A DNA stretch of 64,000 nt, taken from positions 45,460-109,459 of the forward strand of contig DATKBW010000183.1 in NCBI GenBank assembly GCA_035513575.1. The letters run 5' to 3'. Made by a program: the position numbers and the translations under genes. This DNA is from JAHWKI01 sp035513575. GTDB taxonomy: Bacteria > Gemmatimonadota > Gemmatimonadetes > Longimicrobiales > RSA9. The notes beneath the pieces were generated by a model that was not told the DNA's origin, ran no database searches, and worked only from the letters and a program-made list of their open reading frames with translations. Positions 33,636 through 42,490 of the stretch are shown one piece after another; positions within the stretch are counted from its first letter, which is position 1, and each line of letters starts with the position of its first letter.

Positions 33636-34055
33636 ATGGCCGAGGCCAACCCGAAGGTGATGGAGATGGTGGAAGCAGAGCTGAAGAAGGACCCCGATGT
33701 CTCCAATCAGGCGCTGCGTGAGAAGGCGAAATCCGTCGACAGGAGCATCGAGAAGCTCACGCCGCGGCAGTTCAACGCCACCTACCCGCTCCAGGTGAAG
33801 CGGTCGCTGAAGCCGGCTCGAAAGGGCCCGGCGCGGAAGCGGGGGAAGGCCGCCCCCGCGAAAGTCTCCCGCAGGAGTCGTCGCCGGGGCGCGGGCGCGG
33901 GTAAGGGCGGCGACGCGACCGGCAGCCGGGACCAGGTTCGGAAGGTGCTCGTGGACCTCGCCCGCGTCGTCGCCGAGGGCGATCGGGGGGCGCTGGTCGA
34001 GGTCGTCGCCGGGCTCGATCGCTACGTGGATCGGGTCATGAAGGCGGCCGGCTGA
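33636..34055 (+). CDS. Unknown basic protein (139 aa)
   Basis: The ATG at 33636 has AGGAG seven bases ahead. The N-terminal ~60 residues (MAEANPKVMEMVEAELKKDP, SNQALREKAKSVDRSIEKLT) look helical. A very basic Lys/Arg/Ala/Pro segment follows at about 62-95 (RKGPARKRGKAAPAKVSRRS), resembling histone H1-like or AT-hook-like nucleic-acid-binding tails. A helical C-terminus comes last (VLVDLARVVAEGDRGALVEV). DNA or RNA binding is a reasonable inference from the tail, but the family is not recognised. It has its own promoter candidate. Confidence 0.65.
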   Translation: MAEANPKVMEMVEAELKKDPDVSNQALREKAKSVDRSIEKLTPRQFNATYPLQVKRSLKPARKGPARKRGKAAPAKVSRRSRRRGAGAGKGGDATGSRDQVRKVLVDLARVVAEGDRGALVEVVAGLDRYVDRVMKAAG

Positions 34056-34164
34056 ACCCGGTGGGGCCGGCGCCGGCGAACGGCCGGCCCCATCCCGTCC
34101 TCCCGCCCCGTGGAGACCTCCTCCACCCCTCCATGCCCGGAATAGAAATTGCCGCTCCAATCCA

Positions 34165-34530
34165 CGCCGCGTCGCGTGGGAACAGCGCGTCCTGGCCGGT
34201 GATCCGGAATACGAAACGACGCAGGACATCCCCGACATCCGCTTCGCCGACTACGCCCGCCAGCTCGGGCTCGACGGCGCACGCGTGGAGGACCCGGACG
34301 GGATCGAGAAGGCGTGGCGGGACGCGCTTACGGCGGACCGACCCACCGTCATAGATTTCGTGACGGACCCCAGCGTGCCGCCGCTCCCGCCACACATCAG
34401 CATGGAGCAGGCGCGGAATTTCTGGAAGTCGATGCTGAAGGGAGATCCGCACATGCGGGGCGTGTTCAGGCAGACGGCGAAGCAGCTGATGGCGACGGCC
34501 AGTGCCAGGCTTTCGGGGCGCGGAGGCTGA
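34165..34530 (+). pseudogene. Remnant of a thiamine-diphosphate-dependent enzyme (C-terminal end only)
   Basis: The frame reads VAWEQRVLAGDPEYETTQ, then IPDIRFADYARQLGLDG, then ALTADRPTVIDFVTDPSVPP and LPPHISMEQARNFWKSMLKG. This is the C-terminal end of the ~590-residue acetolactate-synthase/pyruvate-oxidase-like family. The N-terminal ~470 residues, including the TPP-binding core, are absent. The frame upstream is open back to 34042 but has no start codon, and only a GTG at 34285 could start a fragment. The stop overlaps the next ATG (TGATG), as expected of a former upstream operon partner. I read it as a deletion relic, although an unusual small protein from 34285 cannot be excluded. Confidence 0.72.
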
Positions 34531-37500
34531 TGGCGACACTGACTCGATCGGGCGACGCGAGCCTCCCCGGCCGCTCCGGCGAAGCCGCGCGCCTCGAGGT
34601 GCCCGGCCTGGAGCAGGCGCTGCGGCACGAGGTGCGGGGCGAGGTCCGGTTCGACGCCGGCAGCCGCGGGATGTATTCGACGGACGCGTCCAGCTACCGC
34701 CAGGTTCCCATCGGGGTGGTCCTCCCGCTGGACGATGACGACGTCCGGGCGACGGTGCGGGTGGCGCGGCGGTTCGGGGTTCCGCTGCTGGGCCGGGGCG
34801 GCGGGACGAGCCTGGCGGGGCAGTGCGTGAACACGGCCATCGTGCTGGACTTCTCGAAGCACATGGGCCGGGTCCTGGAGGTGAACGCGGCCGAGCGGTG
34901 GGCGCGGGTGCAGCCCGGCACGGTGCTGGACGACCTGCAGGCGGCCGTGAGGGAGCACGGGCTCACGTTCGGGCCGGATCCGGCCACACACAGCCGGTGC
35001 ACGCTGGGCGGGATGATCGGCAACAACTCGTGCGGGGTGCACTCGGTCCAGGCCCAGCACTACGGCCCGGGGCCGCGCACGGAGGACCAGGTCCTGGAGC
35101 TGCGGGTCCTCACGTACGACGGCGAGGAGATGGTGGTGGGTCCGACGTCGGAGGAGGAGCTGGAGCGGATCGTCGCGGGAGGCGGGCGTCGCGGCGAGAT
35201 CTACCGCGGGCTCAGGGAGCTGCGGGACCGCTACGCGGACGAGATCCGGGCCCGCTTTCCCGACATCCCGCGGCGCGTGTCCGGGTACAACCTCCCCTCG
35301 CTGCTCCCGGAGGGCGGGTTCGACGTGGCGAAGGCGCTGGTGGGGACGGAGAGCACGTGCGTGATCGTCCTGGAGGCGAAGGTCACGCTGATCCCGGATC
35401 CGCCGGAGCGCGTGCTCCTGATCATGGGGTACGACGACATCTACCATGCCGCCGATCACGTGGTGGAGATCATGGCGCACAGGCCGCTCGGCCTCGAGGG
35501 GATGGACATCGACCTGGTCGAGGCCATGAGGCTGAAGGGGCTCCACACGGAATACCTGGAGTTCCTCCCCGCAGGCCGCGGGTGGCTCCTCGTGGAGTTC
35601 GGCGGGGACACGGTGGAGGCGGCGGAAGGCCGGGCCCGCGCCGCGGCGGCCGCGCTGGAGGGGAGCAGCGAGCACCTCCGGGAGATGCAGGTGCTGGTGG
35701 ACGAGGAGTCGCAGCACCGGGTGTGGGTGGTCCGCGAGTCGGGGCTCGGCGCCACCGCATCGGTGCCCGGGATGCCCCTCACGTGGGAGGGCTGGGAGGA
35801 CGCCGCCGTCGCCCCCGCCCACTGCGGGGACTACCTGCGGGACTTCCGCGCGCTCATGGGCCGGTACGGCTATCGCGCCGCGCTGTACGGCCACTTCGGC
35901 CAGGGGTGCGTGCACTGCCGGATCAATTTCGATTACGAGACGCGGGCGGGGCTGGACCGCTACCTCGCGTTCATCGAGGAGGCCGCGGACCTGGTGCTGC
36001 GCTACGGGGGCTCGATCTCGGGCGAGCACGGGGACGGGCAGAGCCGGGGGTCGCTCCTGCCGAAGATGTTCGGGGAGGACCTCATGGAAGCGTTCCGGGA
36101 CTTCAAGCGGCTGTGGGATCCCGACTGGAAGATGAACCCGGGCAAGGTGGTGGACGCCTATCCCCCGGACTCGAACCTGGTCCTGGGCGTGGACTGGGAC
36201 CCGCCGGAGGTGGAGACCCATTTCCGGTTCCCGGAGGACCGTTTCGCGTTCCAGAACGCGACGCTGCGGTGCGTGGGCGTCGGGCTGTGCCGGCGGAAGG
36301 ACGGCGGGACGATGTGCCCGTCGTACATGGTGACGCTGGAGGAGAAGCACTCGACGCGTGGGCGGGCCCGGCTGCTGTACGAGATGATGCGGGGCGAGAC
36401 GGTGCGGGACGGGTGGAAGAGCGAGGAGGTCAAGGACGCGCTGGACCTGTGCCTGGCGTGCAAGGGCTGCAAGGGCGACTGTCCCGTGGACGTGGACATG
36501 GCGACCTACAAGGCCGAGTTCCTCTCCCACTACTACGAGGGGCGGCTGCGGCCGCGCTCCGCGTACGCCATGGGGCTCATCTACTGGTGGGCCCGGCTCG
36601 CGCAGCTCGCGCCCGGTCTGGTCAACCGGGTCATGCGGGCGCCGGGGCTGTCCGGGGTCGCGAAGAAGATCGGCGGAATCGCCGCCGAGCGGGAGCTGCC
36701 GGAGTTCGCCGCGGAGACCTTCCGGGACTGGTTCGTCCGCCGGGGCGGGTCGGCGATCGAGGGACGGCGCGTGCTCCTCTGGCCCGACACGTTCAACAAC
36801 TTCTTCCATCCGGAAGTCGGCGCGGCCACCGTGGAAGTGCTGGAAGCGGCCGGCTTCGAGCCGGTGATCCCGCAGGCGATGCTCTGCTGCGGCCGGCCGC
36901 TCTACGACCACGGGATGCTCACGCTCGGGAAACGCCTCCTGCGCCAGATCCTGGACGGCCTGCGGGAGGAGATCCGGAAGGGCACGCCCGTCGTCGGGAT
37001 GGAGCCGAGCTGCGTCTCGACGCTGCGGGACGAGCTGATCAACCTGTTCCCCCACGACGCCGACGCCAGGCGCCTCGCGCAGCAGACGTTCCTGCTTACG
37101 GAGTTCCTGGCGGCGCGCGCGCCGGACGCGGACCTGGGGACGCTACCGGGGCAGAAGGCGCTCGTCCACGGGCACTGCCACCACAAGGCGGTACTCGCGT
37201 TCGACACGGAGCGCGCGGTGCTGGACCGGCTCGGCCTGGACTACGAGGTGCTGGACTCCGGCTGCTGCGGGATGGCCGGGTCGTTCGGGTTCGATGCCCG
37301 CCACTACGACGTGTCGCAGGCCTGCGGCGAGCGGGTCCTGCTCCCGGCGATCCGCGCGGCCGACCCTGGCACGATGGTCATCACGGACGGGTTCTCGTGC
37401 CGCGAGATGATCGAGCAGAACCGGCTGCGGCGCCCGCTGCACATGGCCGAGGTCATCCAGATGGCCATGAAGCGGGCCGGACTCCTCCCCGAGGCCACGC

Positions 37501-37625
37501 GACGCGCGCGGGCGCCTGCAGCGGGGAAAACCCCGGCGTTCGCGCCGGCGGTCAGGATGGCGTGGGGGGCGGGAGCCGGCCTCGCCGTCTTCCGCGCCGG
37601 CCGCGCGCTCCTGGGCCGTCGCTGA
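34530..37625 (+). CDS. FAD-linked oxidase fused to Fe-S/CCG domains (D-2-hydroxyacid dehydrogenase type)
   Basis: This 1031-residue fusion of GlcD-like and GlcF-like parts probably oxidises a D-2-hydroxyacid such as D-lactate. The PCMH-type FAD domain shows RGGGTSLAGQCVNTAIVLDF and GGMIGNNSCGVHS. The C-terminal FAD-oxidase cap ends in YGGSISGEHGDGQSRGSLLP. The Fe-S part has Cys in CVGVGLCRRKDGGTMCP and the cluster CLACKGCKGDCPVDVDM. Two CCG motifs follow (MLCCGRPLYDHG and SGCCGMAGSFGF). Its ATG overlaps the TPP-enzyme relic (TGATG) with GGAGG just before it. It may pass electrons to quinone or cytochrome. Confidence 0.9.
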   Translation: MATLTRSGDASLPGRSGEAARLEVPGLEQALRHEVRGEVRFDAGSRGMYSTDASSYRQVPIGVVLPLDDDDVRATVRVARRFGVPLLGRGGGTSLAGQCVNTAIVLDFSKHMGRVLEVNAAERWARVQPGTVLDDLQAAVREHGLTFGPDPATHSRCTLGGMIGNNSCGVHSVQAQHYGPGPRTEDQVLELRVLTYDGEEMVVGPTSEEELERIVAGGGRRGEIYRGLRELRDRYADEIRARFPDIPRRVSGYNLPSLLPEGGFDVAKALVGTESTCVIVLEAKVTLIPDPPERVLLIMGYDDIYHAADHVVEIMAHRPLGLEGMDIDLVEAMRLKGLHTEYLEFLPAGRGWLLVEFGGDTVEAAEGRARAAAAALEGSSEHLREMQVLVDEESQHRVWVVRESGLGATASVPGMPLTWEGWEDAAVAPAHCGDYLRDFRALMGRYGYRAALYGHFGQGCVHCRINFDYETRAGLDRYLAFIEEAADLVLRYGGSISGEHGDGQSRGSLLPKMFGEDLMEAFRDFKRLWDPDWKMNPGKVVDAYPPDSNLVLGVDWDPPEVETHFRFPEDRFAFQNATLRCVGVGLCRRKDGGTMCPSYMVTLEEKHSTRGRARLLYEMMRGETVRDGWKSEEVKDALDLCLACKGCKGDCPVDVDMATYKAEFLSHYYEGRLRPRSAYAMGLIYWWARLAQLAPGLVNRVMRAPGLSGVAKKIGGIAAERELPEFAAETFRDWFVRRGGSAIEGRRVLLWPDTFNNFFHPEVGAATVEVLEAAGFEPVIPQAMLCCGRPLYDHGMLTLGKRLLRQILDGLREEIRKGTPVVGMEPSCVSTLRDELINLFPHDADARRLAQQTFLLTEFLAARAPDADLGTLPGQKALVHGHCHHKAVLAFDTERAVLDRLGLDYEVLDSGCCGMAGSFGFDARHYDVSQACGERVLLPAIRAADPGTMVITDGFSCREMIEQNRLRRPLHMAEVIQMAMKRAGLLPEATRRARAPAAGKTPAFAPAVRMAWGAGAGLAVFRAGRALLGRR

Positions 37626-37645
37626 GCGGGCCGGAAGAGGCGCGG

Positions 37646-38323
37646 GTGCGGATCCTCGTCGTGGAAGACGACAGGAAGGTCGCGAGCTTCCTGGAGCGGG
37701 GGCTTCGCGAGGAGGGCTACGCCGTGGACGTCGCGCACGATGGCGTCGACGGCAGCATGAAGGCGCACGTCTACGACTACGACGTGATCGTGCTGGATGT
37801 GATGCTGCCCGGCAAGACGGGCTTCGAGATCGTCCGCGCGCTGCGCAAGGAGCAGAAGCGGGTTCCCGTGCTCCTGCTGACGGCGCGGGACGCCAAGGAG
37901 GACATTGTCCGGGGCCTCGACGCGGGGGCGGACGACTACCTGACGAAGCCGTTCAGCTTCGATGAGCTGCTGGCGCGGGTCCGGGCCCTTCTCCGGCGCG
38001 GCGGTGCGGGTCGCGAGGAGCGGCTGATCTACCAGGATGTCGAGCTCGATCGCCTCAAGCACACGGCCACGCGGGCCGGGCAGGACCTCGATCTCACGCC
38101 GAAGGAGCACCAGCTCCTCGAGTACTTCCTGCTCCGCCCCGAAGAGGTGGTGCGGCGGACGGAGCTCCTGGAGAAGGTGTGGGACCTCCACTTCGATCCC
38201 ATGAGCAACGTCGTCGACGTCCATGTGGGCAACCTCCGTCGAAAGGTCCGGAAGCTGGGTCCCTCGCTGATCCACACGGTTCGGGGCGTCGGATACATCC
38301 TGCACCAGGAATGGCAGGAATAG
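37646..38323 (+). CDS. OmpR/PhoB-family response regulator
   Basis: This 225-residue protein has a receiver domain (ILVVEDDRKVASFLERGL with the acidic pair, DVIVLDVMLPGKTGFEIV with the phosphoacceptor Asp, LLLTARD, YLTKPFSFDELLARV). It also has a winged-helix output domain (LDLTPKEHQLLEYFLLRP, NVVDVHVGNLRRKVRKLG, HTVRGVGYIL). The GTG at 37646 has GAAGAGG about six bases ahead. It is followed by its kinase five bases later and then the RND efflux operon, an order like CusRS/CopRS-CusCBA. It most likely activates metal export. Confidence 0.93.
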   Translation: MRILVVEDDRKVASFLERGLREEGYAVDVAHDGVDGSMKAHVYDYDVIVLDVMLPGKTGFEIVRALRKEQKRVPVLLLTARDAKEDIVRGLDAGADDYLTKPFSFDELLARVRALLRRGGAGREERLIYQDVELDRLKHTATRAGQDLDLTPKEHQLLEYFLLRPEEVVRRTELLEKVWDLHFDPMSNVVDVHVGNLRRKVRKLGPSLIHTVRGVGYILHQEWQE

Positions 38324-38328
38324 GGGTG

Positions 38329-39765
38329 ATGCGCTCGCTCCGCTTCCGTCTGGCCGCGCGGGTCGCAGGCAGCATCACGCTGGCGCTCGTGGCGATCTCG
38401 CTGGTCTCCCTTGCCGGCGCCCGGAGCTTCCTGGACCGTGAGATCGGGTCGAGCCTGCTGAACGTCGCATCCATCCAGGCGAGCTCGCTCACGGAGGCAC
38501 CCGGCGGAGCCATGCGGTTCCACGAGTGGGACCTCACGCCGGAGGAAGCGGTCCAGGTCCGCGAGCTGAACCGCTACGCGCAGGTCTGGAGCGCATCGGG
38601 GGAGAGCCTTCTCCGCACCCAGTACATCACGGAGGACCTCCCGCTCGACAGGGCCGCGCTGAGGGGAGCCGCCGCGGGGCGGCTGGTGACCACCGACCAG
38701 CGCTTCCAGGGGCTGCCGATCCGGTCGCTATACTATCCGCTGGAGCGGATGGGAGCCGCGCACGCGCGGCACGTCCTCCAGGTGGCGGCCCCCCTCAGCG
38801 GGCGCGACCGGATGCTGCGGCAGCTGACCTGGCTGCTGGGCGCGATCACGGTCCTCGTGGCCGGGGCCTCCTTCGCGGGCGGCTGGTGGCTGGGCGGGCG
38901 CATGGTGCGGCCGGTGCACGAGATCATCGACCAGGCCGAGGCCATGCGGCCGGGCACCCTGGGCCGCAGGATCAGCGCGGACGCCGACACGCGGGAGTAC
39001 GAGCGGCTGGTGCACGTGCTGAACGGGATGCTGGCGCGCCTGGAAGCGGCCTTCGAGAGCCAGCGCCGCTTCACCGCCGATGCCAGCCACGAGCTCCGGG
39101 GGCCGCTGACCGCGCTGCGCGGCGAGGTCGAGGTCGCCCTCCGGCGGGACCGCGACCCGGCGGAATACCGTCGCGTCCTCGGCAGCAACCTCCAGGAGGT
39201 GGAGCGGCTCACGGACCTGGCCGCGGACCTCCTCACCCTGGCCCGCTCCGACGCCGGCGTGATGCAGCCGCGCCTCCAGGCCACGGATGTCGCCGCCCGG
39301 GCCGCCGCGGTCGTCGCCAGGCTCCGGGCGCGCGCGGACGAAAAGGACATCCGCCTCGATCTCCAGGCGACCGCCGACGCCGAGGCCCTCGTGGATCCCG
39401 GCCTTGTCGAGCAGCTCGTCTGGAACCTCGTGGAAAACGCCATCAGGTTCACGCCGGCGGGTGGCCGCGTCGACGTCGTCATCGGCCGCGAGGGCCAGGA
39501 CGTCGTCCTCGAGGTTCGAGACAGGGGTCCCGGGCTGCCGGAGGAGGACGTGGAGCGGATCTTCGAGCGCTTCTACCGGGCGGACCCCGCCCGGACCCCC
39601 GGCGGCGACGCGACGGGGACCGGCCTGGGCCTCTCGATCGTCCGCGCCATCACGGACGTCCACGGCGGCCGCGTGCGCGCGCTCAACGCGCCGGACGGTG
39701 GCGCCGTGTTCCGCGTGACTCTCCCGGTGGACGGCCGGGGCGCCCGGCCCGTCCCGGCGAGCTGA
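38329..39765 (+). CDS. HAMP-domain sensor histidine kinase (heavy-metal type)
   Basis: This 478-residue membrane kinase has helix 1 at about 13-31 and a ~135-residue periplasmic sensor, then helix 2 around 165-185 (LTWLLGAITVLVAGASFAGG). HAMP, HisKA (RRFTADASHELRGPLTALRG, His as phosphoacceptor) and HATPase_c (LVENAIRFTPAGGRVD, RDRGPGLPEEDVERIFERFY, GTGLGLSIVRAITDVHGG) follow. The ATG at 38329 follows AGGA; ATG 38311 or GTG 38326 are alternatives. The HisKA arrangement and position beside a CusA-type pump suggest sensing of periplasmic Cu/Ag or another metal. Confidence 0.92.
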   Translation: MRSLRFRLAARVAGSITLALVAISLVSLAGARSFLDREIGSSLLNVASIQASSLTEAPGGAMRFHEWDLTPEEAVQVRELNRYAQVWSASGESLLRTQYITEDLPLDRAALRGAAAGRLVTTDQRFQGLPIRSLYYPLERMGAAHARHVLQVAAPLSGRDRMLRQLTWLLGAITVLVAGASFAGGWWLGGRMVRPVHEIIDQAEAMRPGTLGRRISADADTREYERLVHVLNGMLARLEAAFESQRRFTADASHELRGPLTALRGEVEVALRRDRDPAEYRRVLGSNLQEVERLTDLAADLLTLARSDAGVMQPRLQATDVAARAAAVVARLRARADEKDIRLDLQATADAEALVDPGLVEQLVWNLVENAIRFTPAGGRVDVVIGREGQDVVLEVRDRGPGLPEEDVERIFERFYRADPARTPGGDATGTGLGLSIVRAITDVHGGRVRALNAPDGGAVFRVTLPVDGRGARPVPAS

Positions 39766-39815
39766 CCGGATTCGGGTCCCTCCAGCCTCGGGGGTCTCAC
39801 GCGATGACGGGCGGC

Positions 39816-39884
39816 TGAAGAATTCTTCATGTCGTCCTCACCCACGCTTCATCCCCGCCCCTCGAGATTGTCCCTGCGTGGGTG
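39816..39884. promoter_or_regulatory. Perfect 14-bp palindrome and nearby inverted repeat before the efflux operon
   Basis: TGAAGAATTCTTCA (39816-39829) is a perfect, AT-rich 14-bp palindrome about 90 bases before the tolC-like start. Ten bases on, CACCCACGC (39839-39847) pairs with GCGTGGGTG (39876-39884). The only gap between the regulator pair and the efflux genes is this 153-base stretch, so it should contain the regulated promoter. The palindrome is a candidate site for the response regulator at 37646. Confidence 0.5.
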
Positions 39885-39918
39885 GGGTGTTGGGGCGATC
39901 CGTCACCGGAATGGGGAC

Positions 39919-41253
39919 ATGAAGCAGACGACGTTACGCCGGCTCGCCGGCCTGATGGTCTGCGCGGCCACGGCCGCGCCTGGCGCGGCGAGGGCCCAGG
40001 CCGCGACGCCGACCGCGCCGGCCGCGCCCACCGCGCCGGCCCTGACGATCGAGGAGGCGTACCGCGTGGCGCGGGCGCGCAACCCCATGCTGCGCGCGGC
40101 AGCCGCCGTGGCCGATGCGGCCGCGACCCGCGAGGCCTCCGCCGGGCTCCCACCGGACCCCCTGCTCCAGATCGGCCTCATGAACTTCTCCGTGCCCGGG
40201 TTCGAGACGGACATGCCGACGTCCATGGTCCCTTCGATCCAGGCGATGCAGATGCTGCCGTGGCCGGGCAAGCTGGGCCTGTCGGAGCGGATCGCGAGGC
40301 AGACGACCGTCATGGCGCGCGCGACGTCGGAGGAGGCGTGGTGGGAGGTGCGCAGCCGCACGGCCATGGCGTTCTACATGATCTACGAGGCGGACCGGAA
40401 GCTCGAGGTCATGCGGGAGACCCTCGCCCTGCTCCGGGACTTCGAGCAGGTCGCGAAGGCCATGTACGCGGCGGGCGTGGGCCGGCAGAGCGACGTGCTC
40501 CGGGCGGGCGTCGAGGTGGCCCGCATGGACGCGGAGATCCGGCGGATGGAGGCCATGCGGACCTCGGCAGCGGCCCGGCTCAACGGCGTCCTGGACCAGC
40601 CCGCCGGAACCCCGGTCCCCGCGCTGGCGCTGGCGCCCCTGCCGCTGGACGTCCCCGCGGCGGACACGCTGCGCGCGTGGGCGGAGGGGACGCGCCCGCT
40701 GCTGGAGCGGGGCCGTACCGGCGTCGCGCAGGCTCGCGTCCGGGAGGACCTGGCCCGGAAGGAGATCTGGCCCGACCCGGTGGTCGGCTTCCAGTACGGC
40801 CAGCGTGATGGCGCCATGGGGACCGAGCGGATGGGGAGCGCCATGATCGGCTTCAGCATTCCGATCTTCGCGAAGAGCCGTCAGCTGCGCATGCGGGACG
40901 AGGCCGCGGCCATGGGGGCCATGGCGCAGGCCGAGCTGGCGGAGATGCGCGCGCAGGTGGACGCGCGGATCGGCGAGCTGCTGGCGGAGCTGGAGCGGAC
41001 GCGCACGCTGGTCGACCTCTACCGCAGCGAGGTGCTGCCGCAGGCGCGGGCGAACGTGGAGTCCTCGTTCTCCTCCTACCGGGTCGGCATGGTGGACTTC
41101 ATGACGCTCGTGGACGCGCAGATGACGACGAACGAGTACGAGCAGGAGCTCTACGGCCTGCTGGCCGAGTACGGCCGGTCGGTGGCGGAGCTGGAGATGA
41201 CCATCGGCCGCCCGCTGCCGCGGTCGGCCCGGATGCTCGCGGAGGCACGATGA
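39919..41253 (+). CDS. TolC-family outer-membrane efflux protein (CusC-like)
   Basis: This 444-residue protein has a signal peptide (LAGLMVCAATAAPGAARAQA). Two OEP repeats of long helices follow, with LTIEEAYRVARARNPMLRAA near the N-terminus and VDFMTLVDAQMTTNEYEQEL near the C-terminus. It would form the outer-membrane channel of a tripartite RND pump. A Met-rich stretch (FETDMPTSMVPSIQAMQMLP) may relate to copper or silver handling. The start has GGGGA just upstream. It overlaps the adaptor gene by 4 bp (ATGA). Confidence 0.88.
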   Translation: MKQTTLRRLAGLMVCAATAAPGAARAQAATPTAPAAPTAPALTIEEAYRVARARNPMLRAAAAVADAAATREASAGLPPDPLLQIGLMNFSVPGFETDMPTSMVPSIQAMQMLPWPGKLGLSERIARQTTVMARATSEEAWWEVRSRTAMAFYMIYEADRKLEVMRETLALLRDFEQVAKAMYAAGVGRQSDVLRAGVEVARMDAEIRRMEAMRTSAAARLNGVLDQPAGTPVPALALAPLPLDVPAADTLRAWAEGTRPLLERGRTGVAQARVREDLARKEIWPDPVVGFQYGQRDGAMGTERMGSAMIGFSIPIFAKSRQLRMRDEAAAMGAMAQAELAEMRAQVDARIGELLAELERTRTLVDLYRSEVLPQARANVESSFSSYRVGMVDFMTLVDAQMTTNEYEQELYGLLAEYGRSVAELEMTIGRPLPRSARMLAEAR

Positions 41254-42473
41254 CCACGAAGAAGCAGATCCTGCTGTCCCTCGGCCTCGTGGCCGCGTCG
41301 ATCCTGGCGGTCGCGGGCTTCGCGCTCGCCACCCGCGGGGATGCGGCCGGGGCGGACGGCGCGGCGACTCATGACCACGCGGCCATGGCGGCGGGCGGAG
41401 GCCAGCTCCAGCCAGTGCGGCTCGATGCCGAAGCGGCGCGGCGGATCGGCGTAACCTACGCCACCGCCACGTCGCGGTCCTTCGCGCGCACGGTGAGCAC
41501 GGTCGGCAACGTGACGTACGACGAGACGCGGCTGGCGAACGTCAGCCCGAAGATCGAGGGGTGGGTGGAGCGGCTGTACGTGGACTTCACGGGCGCGCCG
41601 GTGCGGCGCGGGCAGCCGCTGCTGACGATCTACAGCCCCATGCTGGTGTCCGCGCAGGAGGAGCTGATCCTGGCCCGGCGCCTGGGGGAGCAGGCGGCGG
41701 CCGGCGGCGGCGAGCGCGCCACGGCCAACGCCCGCGACCTGCTGGAATCGGCGCGGCGCCGGCTGCGCTACTGGGACATCTCCGAGGCGCAGATCCGGCG
41801 CATCGAGGAGAGCGGCACGCCGCAGAAGACGCTCGTGCTGCACGCGCCGGCCAGTGGGATCGTGGTGGAGAAGATGGTGGTCGAGGGTGCGCGCATCGTG
41901 CCGGGCATGGACGTCTACCGCATCGCCGACCTGTCCCGGCTCTGGGTGGAGGGCGAGGTGTTCGAGAAGGACCTCTCGCTGGTCCGCCCGGGACAGACGG
42001 CGCGCGTGACGCTGGAGGCATACCCCGGCGAGGTCTTCACCGGGCGCATCACCTTCGTGTATCCGACGGTCTCGATCGAGTCCCGCACCGGACGGATCCG
42101 CGTGGAGCTCGCCAACCCGGAGCTGCGGCTGCGCCCCGGCATGTACGCGAAGGTGGAGCTGGACGCCGGCGACGGTCGCCCGGCGCTCATGATCCCCCGT
42201 TCCGCCGTGCACTTCACGGGCGAGCGGTCGCTGGTCTTCGTGCGGGGCGACGGCGACGTGCTGGTCCCCCGGGAGATCACGGCGGGACTCGTCGCCGGGC
42301 GGGACATCGAGGTGCTCGCGGGCCTCCGCGAGGGCGAGGTGGTGGTGAGCTCCGCCAACTTCCTGATCGATGCGGAGGCGAACATGGGTTCGTCCATGCC
42401 CGACATGGACGGGCCCGCCGACGGCGGGGCCGTCCCGCCGCCCGCCACGGGTCACACCGGCCACGGCGGCTGA
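41250..42473 (+). CDS. RND efflux periplasmic adaptor (CusB/CzcB-like)
   Basis: This 407-residue membrane-fusion protein has an N-terminal signal anchor (LLSLGLVAASILAVAGFALA). A His/Met segment (THDHAAMAAGGG) and a beta-barrel and lipoyl part follow (NVSPKIEGWVERLYVDFTGA, LVLHAPASGIVVEKMVVEGA). An alpha-hairpin lies between them at about 140-190. The C-terminus is His/Met/Asp-rich (MGSSMPDMDGPADGG, TGHTGHGG), likely a metal-capture tail. It links the TolC-like channel to the RND pump. ATGA overlap with the upstream gene and a 17-base gap to the pump gene show one operon. Confidence 0.9.
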   Translation: MTTKKQILLSLGLVAASILAVAGFALATRGDAAGADGAATHDHAAMAAGGGQLQPVRLDAEAARRIGVTYATATSRSFARTVSTVGNVTYDETRLANVSPKIEGWVERLYVDFTGAPVRRGQPLLTIYSPMLVSAQEELILARRLGEQAAAGGGERATANARDLLESARRRLRYWDISEAQIRRIEESGTPQKTLVLHAPASGIVVEKMVVEGARIVPGMDVYRIADLSRLWVEGEVFEKDLSLVRPGQTARVTLEAYPGEVFTGRITFVYPTVSIESRTGRIRVELANPELRLRPGMYAKVELDAGDGRPALMIPRSAVHFTGERSLVFVRGDGDVLVPREITAGLVAGRDIEVLAGLREGEVVVSSANFLIDAEANMGSSMPDMDGPADGGAVPPPATGHTGHGG

Positions 42474-42490
42474 GCCAGCGGAGTCGAGCG

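Noticed and set aside
34285..34530. Independent small gene starting at GTG 34285
   Set aside because: The homology to the TPP enzyme continues upstream of this codon, and no ribosome site precedes it. A relic is the simpler reading.
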